A stretch of DNA of 64,000 nucleotides, from NCBI GenBank assembly GCA_003116975.1, contig BGKB01000123.1, positions 1-64,000 on the forward strand, in the 5' to 3' direction. Position numbers and translations under genes: made by a program. Positions within the stretch are counted from its first letter, which is position 1. Each line of letters begins with the position of its first letter. The notes beneath the pieces are model-generated. The model was not told the DNA's origin. It made no database searches and saw only the letters and a list, made by a program, of their open reading frames with translations. This document shows, in pieces, positions 9,080 through 17,600 of the stretch. Origin of the DNA: Aurantiochytrium sp. KH105. Lineage: Eukaryota; Sar; Bigyra; Thraustochytrida; Thraustochytriidae.

Positions 9080-12000
9080 CTAGGGAAGCAAGGGAGCGGC
9101 GGCAGCAGGACTCGCGGCGGCGTCATCGCGACTCTCGACAGCTTCCACGAGAGCATCGCTGACCTGCCGCGAGCGGCGTCGCGAGAAGCTACGCGTGAGA
9201 GACGAAAAGGACACGCGGGAGAAACGACGCGAGAGGGACGCGTCTTCGTCTCCGTCTCCGTCTTCTTCATCATCTTCTTCTTCCTCTTCGTCGTCGTCGC
9301 CGTGGATGCCGCCGTCCTTGCTAAAATCATCGATATCCTTGTCGTGGTGCTGCGGCTGGCGAGATTTGCCATTGCCCTCTCCCGCATCGTCGCTCGTCAA
9401 TGCAGAGGTCTTGCCTTCGCTGCCACTCTTGGCGTCTTCGATAAAGCTCACGCTTTTCGCACTGTCAAATATGCTCGAGGACTCGCCCGATCCATCTTCT
9501 TGGTGCTTGCGCCGTCGGCGCGACTTCTTGGCCGAGGCCGCCACATCCTTCAAGGTATGTGTCGAGAACGGATGCGTGCAGATCTTGCAAATGCGCTCGT
9601 TCAAGAGTAGAGGTTCAAAGCTCGTACACATGTCGCAGGCCTCGCATGCGCCGCGCAGCCCGCGCTCAGTGCTCGAGGCTCGACGCGCCGTCGCATCTGC
9701 CTCCTGCTCCTCTGCGGACTTTGCAGCAAGAGCCTCGGCGGCCTCGTCGTCTTCAGCCTTCTTAAACGCCTGCATCTGACGCAGCAGATAGTCGGTCTTG
9801 CCCATGTCTGCCTCGTGCAAGGTCATATTGAATCGCTCCAAAGCGATACCGCGACCCAAAAGCTTGCCCGACGAGCGCGAAAAGAACCCTTTGACCGTAT
9901 CTAGCGTGTACAGCAGCGAAGCCATGGCAGAATCAATCTTGGGCTTGATGATTTGCCAATTCAAGGGTGGCGGCGACGTGTCGAGCAAAATCTGGCCCAT
10001 CGACTCCAACCGCCGCAAACGCCCGCCTGGCCCCGGCGGGTACTCAACGTCGGCCCACCGATGTCGCAGCACGCACATCTCGCACCGGATGCTGCCTCGA
10101 TCCAGCGGGCACTTGCGAATATGCTCCCCAAAGCGAATCTCATCATATGCCCGAAAATAAGACGGAAACTGCCGCAGAACAAAGGCGTTGGCTGGGTCAG
10201 CGCGGACGGCACGCGTATAGGCATTCTCGAGATCGACCTCTGATACCGAAGGCTTGCAAACCACAAACATGGCCTCTTTGCTCACTTGCACCGAGTCGAC
10301 GCGAGAAATCGGACGGATCAAGCCCGGCGTGCCGTGGACCTCCAATTCCGCAAAGTGAAGATAGTTCGTCGCCTCGAGCTGAATGCGCACGTACCGTGCA
10401 GACGTGTTCGGAGGCAGTCTCCAGGTTGACCGACGCGCGTTCTTGACCAATTTCTTTTTGGCCGAGCACTGCCCGTACGCATTAACCAACTGGTCGTCAA
10501 AGGGTGTAATTCCGACCAGGATCCAGCACGGAAAAAGGCGCTTCGTAAAGTGGTCATGCGGTGCCGACACGTCCATCGGTTTGTCCTCACGGTTCCATAA
10601 CACGATTTTTTCAAGCATGCAAATGCGACCCAGGTCAACCTCCCAAAAGGGCTGCGCATCCATTTGCGTATGCATGCACTTGGACTCGCCCATGCCCGAA
10701 ACATCGCCATTCACCGCCGTCTTTGGCCCTCGTTTGTTATACACCGAACTCTGCCGCGCGCTTCTGTACAAGGCAAGATTTCGAGGTACAGTATAGAGTG
10801 CACGCACAAGTCGCGGACGGCGTACGAATTTGCGCTCAGCATCCTGACCAATGGCTCCGGACTTGTTGTCGCCCCACGTGTACAGCTCCCCCTCAGTCGA
10901 CACACAGGCGCTTGCGCTGTATCCAGCAGAGACCTGCTTCATCGGAATGTCCATGAGCTCTCGCACAATATGAAAAGTGGGCCTTGCGCGACCGAGGGCC
11001 GCCACAGGCCCGGCCACAAAGACTCGACCTCCTACAACGTGTTTCACCTTGTTGATACCCTCGCCCTCGACGCGCTTTTGCGTCCGTGAGCACGCAATCG
11101 TGTGCGTGCAACCGCATGAGACCTGCCGAATGCGCTCACCGGCCACGGCCAAGGTCCTTGCCAAGGCTGGGACCTCCACGTTCTTGGGTAAGCGCTGTCC
11201 AAGCCCAAGTCGTCCGCCATCTGCGCAGCCCCACATAAAGAGTCGCCCATCCTCCGTGACAGCCCCAGTGTGCGCGTTTCCACACGAAATTTGCACCACG
11301 CGCACCTGATCCGGCATCTGTAACCTCGTCGGATATGGGCAATAGAACTCCGAGTCCTTGGGCAGCGGTCCGAGACCGAGCTTGCCGTTGTTGCTTCCGC
11401 CCCAAACAAAAACATTACCCTTGCGCGAGACCGCTGCCGAATGGGCAAAGCCGCAGTCTACAGTCAAGAGCTCGCAGCCTGCAAGCTGCTCCACAAGGGT
11501 CGGCGCAGCTGCATCGTGCCGCGAGGCCGTTGCCTCTGCAGACACGGCAGCCGCCTGGACTGCCGAGACCACCGATCCAGACATGCCTCGCTTTGCGTTT
11601 GCCTCCACATCTCGCCGAGAACGCAACGCTGGACCTTGCCCTTGACCCAGGCGCCCAAATGCCCCGTCGCCCCACGTGTACAGCTCCCCAGAGGCAGACG
11701 AGATCCCCGCCACGTGAAATGCCCCCGCGGAAACCTGCGCGTAGCCGCTCGTGGACTCCGTATAGCACACGGGCCGTCCTCCGCGCTCCGTCGTGATTGA
11801 AGGCCCGGGGAGCCTCTTTCGCGACGAGTTCAACGTTGGACCGCGCAGATCACTCCGCCACTTTGCATATATCTTCTCGTGCTGCTCCTCTCGGATGTGG
11901 CGCACTTGAGAACGCTGCGAAGACTTTTCTTCGCGCTGCGTCTTGTACATATCTAGCAGAGGTCTCCATATCGAGCAAACTGTACTTTCGATGATGTCTG

Positions 12001-14236
12001 CTCGGGTTGTTAGTTTCTTTTGGTCACTGCGCAGATCCAAGAGCTCAACTTCCGTGGCCCTGAATTTTTCCGAGAGCTTGCGTCCTGCCACGTCCCGCTC
12101 GATGCGCACTGCATCGTAGACGACATCAAGCATCTGGCGCTTGTTCAAGCCCTCAATGTCGAAGCCTCGCATTTTCAGCGTTGTTGATACGCGCTCAAAG
12201 GAAATGCGTGGCAACACAATGTTTTCCATGTGCTCGCTGCGAAGATGGGCATGCGGCGAGGGTTCCCAGACCTCGTAATACGTTTCGGTGACCATGCGCA
12301 TACGCTTGTAAATCTCTTCCTCGGTTTCCTCGAGGTCCAGATTCGGTTCTTCGATATCTTCCCATGGCGTCTTGTTCTGCATGACCATCATCATTTGACT
12401 GCGTTCTGTGAGCTGGCCGCGGGTGTCCTTCTTGTTCTTTTTCTTTTTGCTCTTTTTCTCGCTCGTGTCGGCGCCGAGCAACTTGGGTTGGGAAACCTCT
12501 GTCCACCAGCGGTCTCGACCGCCCCAAGCAAGCAATTCGCCTTGATCTGTTCTTGCAAAGGCTATATTGACGCCGCAAGAAATATCCACAACGCGCCTTC
12601 CCCAGAGCGCGCTTGTGTTTGGCGAACAAATTGCCCGGACAAAGGGGCTCTTGTACTTGCGCGCCTCAAGATCCATGAGACGTTCAGCCTCTAACCTTGC
12701 GCGTTCAATCGGGTCGTCGTCGTCATCCCCACTTTCGTCCTCTTCACTGTCGCTATTCCCATCGTCATCATCGTCATCGTCTTGGTTGTCGTCATCCTCG
12801 CCGTGATTGTGGTGACCCTCGCCGTCCTCTTGATTTTTGGAGCCGCTTTCCAGGTCGTCGTGATCAGAGCTTTCGTCTCCCGAGTCGTCGGGAATGCCAA
12901 AGTCTGCGCCTCGAATCAGTTTGTCGAGCATTGAACGCGGGCGGTCCGGAAATCGCATTTGGCTCTTGTCGAGGTGCTCCGTTGCCGCCGCCATCACACC
13001 CTGCGTGCCAAGCTCGTCGCGGCCTGGCAGCGCGTTGACCTCATCAATCTCGTACATGCTTTCCTGATCATGCAAAAGCTCAGACCCAGTTCCTGCAAAG
13101 CGGCGCGGGAACTTTGTCCGCTTGCTCAAGTTGCGTCCTGGCTGGCCGCTATTTCTGTACTTGAGCTCTCGGGTGCCCTCTGGAATGACTCGCGAGTTCC
13201 ACATGTCCTGAATGAGATCAAAGTTCTTAAACGCAGCGTGCGGACGTGCAGCGTCAGCGGAAAACTGCCCAAAGGCACCTACGCCAAATACATAAACCTG
13301 ACCCGCGATATCTAGCGCGCCAGCAAGCTCGTCCCGCGCACGCTTTTTGGCGTTGGCGATTGCGCGCATCTTTTCTTGCTGTTCCCCCTGCCAATTGCGC
13401 CACGCCTTGGCTTGCGCAAGAGCCTGCTCTTCCATTTGCTCTTCCTCATCAACGAGCTCCTCCAGACGCCGAATCATTACCGCACGAGGCGTCCTCTTTC
13501 CGAACCGAACTCCGCGTCTCTCAAGTTCGCCCCTCAGATCGCCAAGTTGGAGCCAAATCTTGCGGAACTCGCTGTATTCAATGTACCCAGACTTGTCCGA
13601 GTCGTATTTCTTGAAGAACTTTTCTTGCTTGGCTTGGCTCACGTGAATGCCGAGGTACTCGAGAATGTCAACAAACTCATCTTCGGAGATTCGGCCAGAG
13701 TTGTCCTCGTCAAACATCGCAAAAGCATCTTTTGGGTTGAGGTTAGCGGAAGGCGTAAAGCCGATTGAGTTTCCTGCGTCTGGATCACAGGCGTAAAGAG
13801 CTGCCTTGAACTCATCCAGCCCGAGCGCCCCGCTCTTGTCACTGTCGAGATAATTAAAGTATCGCCTGGTTTTCGCCTCTGACAAATTGATGCCTAACTT
13901 TGGCAGCATTTCCTGGAATTCTTCGAACTCAATAAGTCCACTGCCATCTGCATCGATTTCGTTAAAGACGTCTTCTGCAGACTTTTTTAGGAGGTCCTCC
14001 GGCGCCAAGCCGGGCTCCCCATCTTCGTCATCGTACGTGATTGTATCGGCAAAGACGGCCTGCGCGGCTTCAAAGTCCTTGTCGCCGAGGACCTCATCCT
14101 CGTCACGTTTTCCTCCGCGCTTCGCAGCATCTTTTCGCTCCTTCTCGTCAAGAAGGTCGCGCTCCTCGAGCTTGCCCAGCAACTTGGACTTGGTGAGCCC
14201 GGCAGCCGCCGCTGTGCGCCTCCGTTGACGCGCCAT
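9080..14236 (-). CDS. EF-hand / RCC1-repeat / F5-8C-like multidomain protein
   Basis: The frame is open further upstream but the first ATG is at 14236, giving 1718 residues. Four canonical EF-hand loops lie at residues 95-106 (DADGSGLIEFEE), 131-142, 176-187 and 212-223, all with Asp at position 1 and Glu at position 12. RCC1-type repeats follow (from ~320 and again across ~860-1190), marked by LYTWGDGAFGRLG, VFVWGGSNNGKLG, LFMWGCADGGRLG and LYTWGDNKSGAIG, with acidic and coiled linkers between. About 150 residues after the propeller resemble an F5/8-type C (discoidin) domain, with ALYRSARQSS, FWEVDLG and YVRIQL signatures. A Cys-rich patch (ACDMC...CKIC) near 1535-1560 and a very acidic, Ser-rich tail close the protein. 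The architecture implies a calcium-regulated scaffold, perhaps a GTPase regulator; that role is inferred. Confidence 0.9.
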   Translation of the reverse strand: MARQRRRTAAAAGLTKSKLLGKLEERDLLDEKERKDAAKRGGKRDEDEVLGDKDFEAAQAVFADTITYDDEDGEPGLAPEDLLKKSAEDVFNEIDADGSGLIEFEEFQEMLPKLGINLSEAKTRRYFNYLDSDKSGALGLDEFKAALYACDPDAGNSIGFTPSANLNPKDAFAMFDEDNSGRISEDEFVDILEYLGIHVSQAKQEKFFKKYDSDKSGYIEYSEFRKIWLQLGDLRGELERRGVRFGKRTPRAVMIRRLEELVDEEEQMEEQALAQAKAWRNWQGEQQEKMRAIANAKKRARDELAGALDIAGQVYVFGVGAFGQFSADAARPHAAFKNFDLIQDMWNSRVIPEGTRELKYRNSGQPGRNLSKRTKFPRRFAGTGSELLHDQESMYEIDEVNALPGRDELGTQGVMAAATEHLDKSQMRFPDRPRSMLDKLIRGADFGIPDDSGDESSDHDDLESGSKNQEDGEGHHNHGEDDDNQDDDDDDDGNSDSEEDESGDDDDDPIERARLEAERLMDLEARKYKSPFVRAICSPNTSALWGRRVVDISCGVNIAFARTDQGELLAWGGRDRWWTEVSQPKLLGADTSEKKSKKKKNKKDTRGQLTERSQMMMVMQNKTPWEDIEEPNLDLEETEEEIYKRMRMVTETYYEVWEPSPHAHLRSEHMENIVLPRISFERVSTTLKMRGFDIEGLNKRQMLDVVYDAVRIERDVAGRKLSEKFRATEVELLDLRSDQKKLTTRADIIESTVCSIWRPLLDMYKTQREEKSSQRSQVRHIREEQHEKIYAKWRSDLRGPTLNSSRKRLPGPSITTERGGRPVCYTESTSGYAQVSAGAFHVAGISSASGELYTWGDGAFGRLGQGQGPALRSRRDVEANAKRGMSGSVVSAVQAAAVSAEATASRHDAAAPTLVEQLAGCELLTVDCGFAHSAAVSRKGNVFVWGGSNNGKLGLGPLPKDSEFYCPYPTRLQMPDQVRVVQISCGNAHTGAVTEDGRLFMWGCADGGRLGLGQRLPKNVEVPALARTLAVAGERIRQVSCGCTHTIACSRTQKRVEGEGINKVKHVVGGRVFVAGPVAALGRARPTFHIVRELMDIPMKQVSAGYSASACVSTEGELYTWGDNKSGAIGQDAERKFVRRPRLVRALYTVPRNLALYRSARQSSVYNKRGPKTAVNGDVSGMGESKCMHTQMDAQPFWEVDLGRICMLEKIVLWNREDKPMDVSAPHDHFTKRLFPCWILVGITPFDDQLVNAYGQCSAKKKLVKNARRSTWRLPPNTSARYVRIQLEATNYLHFAELEVHGTPGLIRPISRVDSVQVSKEAMFVVCKPSVSEVDLENAYTRAVRADPANAFVLRQFPSYFRAYDEIRFGEHIRKCPLDRGSIRCEMCVLRHRWADVEYPPGPGGRLRRLESMGQILLDTSPPPLNWQIIKPKIDSAMASLLYTLDTVKGFFSRSSGKLLGRGIALERFNMTLHEADMGKTDYLLRQMQAFKKAEDDEAAEALAAKSAEEQEADATARRASSTERGLRGACEACDMCTSFEPLLLNERICKICTHPFSTHTLKDVAASAKKSRRRRKHQEDGSGESSSIFDSAKSVSFIEDAKSGSEGKTSALTSDDAGEGNGKSRQPQHHDKDIDDFSKDGGIHGDDDEEEEEDDEEDGDGDEDASLSRRFSRVSFSSLTRSFSRRRSRQVSDALVEAVESRDDAAASPAAAAPLLP

Positions 14237-14663
14237 GACCCGCTCAAGGTTTTGATGTCTTTTCTCCTGTCCCGCCTTTGCGACCGTAGAACGACGCGCT
14301 ATGTCGCGTGCATGCGCGCGCAATCGCCCACTCGCTCAATCTCTCGCTCGCTGACGGGCTTGAGCGCAGGCAAGCTTGCTCCGTCGCGCAACACCATCCC
14401 CGAAGCGAGCAATAAAGAGCAACTCGAACCAGGTGTCCGTTAGGGACAGAAAGACAGAGTCCCGGGTTCTGTCTTTCCTGTATACTGCAAGGAGGGGTCG
14501 AAAGAAGAAGATGACTGACGCCGATGACGTCAATGAGGATCTGGGATCACCCGAGGCAAAAGAGCAAGACTAGCCTACAACAGAATGTGTCACCATGACA
14601 TCCTTTTTGAGAATTTGCTGACAGCGACAAATCTTGATTTGATTAGATTTCACCAGTATACAT
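14237..14663. other. spacer between two same-strand genes
   Basis: About 430 bp holding the 5' flank of the EF-hand/RCC1 gene and the 3' flank of the PLC gene. A small plus-strand frame near 14376-14573 ends in acidic residues but starts inside the promoter region and shows no family features. Confidence 0.5.
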
Positions 14664-17600
14664 CTAGATTTTCAAGGCACCTCCGGGAAGCGTCTTCTTG
14701 GAGGACAGAGAAATTTTGCAAAACAAAAAGCCGTCATCCGTAAGTGCACCATTTGCGTGACGCATAGGTACGTAGCGAAAGCCCTGACGAAGGCACTTAA
14801 GCGGAAAGACATTTTGACACACAAATCGGCCCTTCTTGGCACGACTACTGTCCACGGTCCGAACGATAAAACTCAGCAAAGAAAGCTCCACATTGTGTAC
14901 CTCAAAGCGAAAGGTTTCACCCCAAAAAGGATCAAAGCCGTTGTGCTCGACCCACGTCGAACGCACCGTATAATCATCCTGCTCGAGGCCGCGCACGGTA
15001 ATCTCAACATAAGGATTGATCGAGGTACCTACGCCTGGCGGGCGTGGTAGATAGTGGCCGGAGATCAAACTGACCTCCAACACCGTGACAGCATCGTCGA
15101 AGCTTGCGTCACCCGGCTCCAGCGCCCATGGCAGCGACCGGTGACTCGGCGTATGTTCGCCAAAGTTCTGATGCCCAAGCATACGCTTGACCTTGTCACT
15201 CACATACGCATGAGGCGGTTTGATGCCATAAGAGCCTCCTATTGCAGAGTCGTGGCCATTTGCAGTGCGCAGTTCAATTGCGTCCGCGTCGTCATCCGTC
15301 GTCTCCGGCGTCATTTGCACATTTGCACCAGCTTTAGCGAGCTGCACGGCGTCGCGCGTTGCAGACTTGGCAACAAAGGCGTTGACCCCAACGGCCACTG
15401 ACTTGAGCATGGCCTCGGGTTTGAGCACGTATCCACAGCCGCCATTGTCCGCAAACTTGCCCTGATTGAGCCAGACTTCAGCGCCAAAGTTTTGGTAGTT
15501 GAGCGCGACAATCTGGCAACCCGCATTCCATGCAGGCACCGGGTCGTAATTCGACGAGGTGATGCGGCTTCCCGCGGGAAAGACGCGCAGCAGGTGATTT
15601 TTTGAGTACGTACACAAGGCAGCAGCCCGAGGACCAGGCATGGCCAGCTTGCGCATCTTTTGCTCCGAAAGCGACGACGAAGAACAAAACCGCGGTGCAT
15701 CAAAGACCAGAACATCGCTCGTCTCCGACTTGTGAACTGGAATGGGCACATTCTTAATGTACATGAGCCGGAGCAACGACGGTGTCACGCCGTCGCGGCT
15801 CTCGTCCACGTACTGGGCGAGAATGCTCGGTGTGAACTCCTCGCTCTGTTTGGCCGGAGGCCCCTTGGAATTTGCCTTTCCGCGTGAACCGCTGCTTCTC
15901 GAGTTAAGTACGGAAGGAGGCGGTCGCGGCGCGGGCTTTTCAACAACAACGGCCGCGCGTTCCTGCGGTGCCTCCAGTTCGCGCGAGAGCCTGTCCTCAT
16001 GCTCACTGTCGCGAGCTCCATTCTCACAATCTGCGTCCGTATCTTTAGAAGATGTGCCTTCTTCAAATAGGGGGGACATGCTCGTGTCGGATCCAGAGCT
16101 CCTTTTGTGCTGCATGGGGCGCCACGAAGACGAGGACGAGGACGATCGCGCCGGGCTGCTACGTGTGCTTCCTCCTCGGAGCTCATTGCTGCTCATGAGA
16201 ACGTCGCGAGGCAAGTCACCTTCGCTGATATCGCTCTTGCTATCCGCGATGCTGGCCGTATCCCTCCCAAACTGATCTAAATCTTCGTCTTCGTCGGTTC
16301 CAACATCAGCGGCTTCATCTTCAGGCCCATCGTCTCCATCATTATCATCCCCGACGTCAAGAAGTTCTTCATCCGACTGCTCGGCTCCTTCTTCAAACAT
16401 TTCTTCCAGGTCGTCGGCGTCAGCAGACTCAGCCGTGCCGACGCTGTTTCGCGTGTTTTCGCGGTTTGGCGGACTCGACGGCGAGCTCTCACCAGGTAGC
16501 AGCGAGTGCTCTGGTCCTGGGCCTGCAGACGATGACCCGAGGCTTTCCACGCGGATGCGCGCGCTGCTCATCGGGTTGGAGTGAGTAAAGGAGGCAAAGT
16601 TGCTAAAGCCAGAAGAAAGATTAGACAGGCTCGAACGGTTCGAGAGGTTCGACATTTGTGACACGGGGCCCTCTTCTTCAGCTTGTTGAGCGCTCTGTGC
16701 GCGCGCCGGAGATTTCTCTCGTTCGCTGCTGCGCAGCGCAGCGGCATCGGTTTCCCCAGAGCTGGAGTCCCGTCGAAGCCGACTGGCCGAGGCCGTCTGC
16801 CGTCTTCGAAGTTCTTCATATTGTTCGCGTCGCTGTTTTCGCAATTGCTCCTGTAACTCAAGTTTGCGCATTTTGATCTCGATGCGGTCGGCCTTGGTCA
16901 TGCGCTTTGCAGGGCGATCACGAATGACGAATTTGCGACGAAGGTCATACGGGCTAAGCCATTCAAAGACACCCTCCTTGAGGTTGTCCTCGTTTGGCGT
17001 TGGGAAATGAAAGAGATCGTCGCCCAAGATGGCCTCCAAATAATACACTTGCTTGCGCTGCTGTTCCATTGAGCAATGGTTTTCAATCGTAATGATAACT
17101 GGGAAGTCGCTGGCGTCGAAGCCGTGCTTGCGCAGTGCCACAATGCAGTCCCGAAAGGGCAGAGGCTTGCACAAGGTGTTGCCGTGCGTGACAATGGGCT
17201 CATCTCCGGCCCCGTTCCACGCGTCGAGCTCGATGACGCGGACACCGAGCCTTAGCGCCCGGGTGATGGCATAGGCAGTGGACTCGCTGTTGATTTGATT
17301 TCCACTCAGATAAGAATTGTGCGAGGAGGAAATAAAGTAATGACTCAGAGGCTGATGCATGTCCTGGTAGACGTTTTGCAGCTTAGAGACGTCGCCGACT
17401 TGGTTGTATACGCCATCAACAAGCATGGACACGAAAGAATCATATGTGAGCTCGGGAGCAACGTACTCTGGTGAGGCGGGATGCCAATCAGGGAGTTGTG
17501 TGGCTGCAGAAGACTGGTGCTTGCTCAACAAGCGCATACCTTCGGAGCTGACCGTCTCCGAGTCTTGGCTTCTGGCGCGTACGCGCATTCGTGAGAGGAA

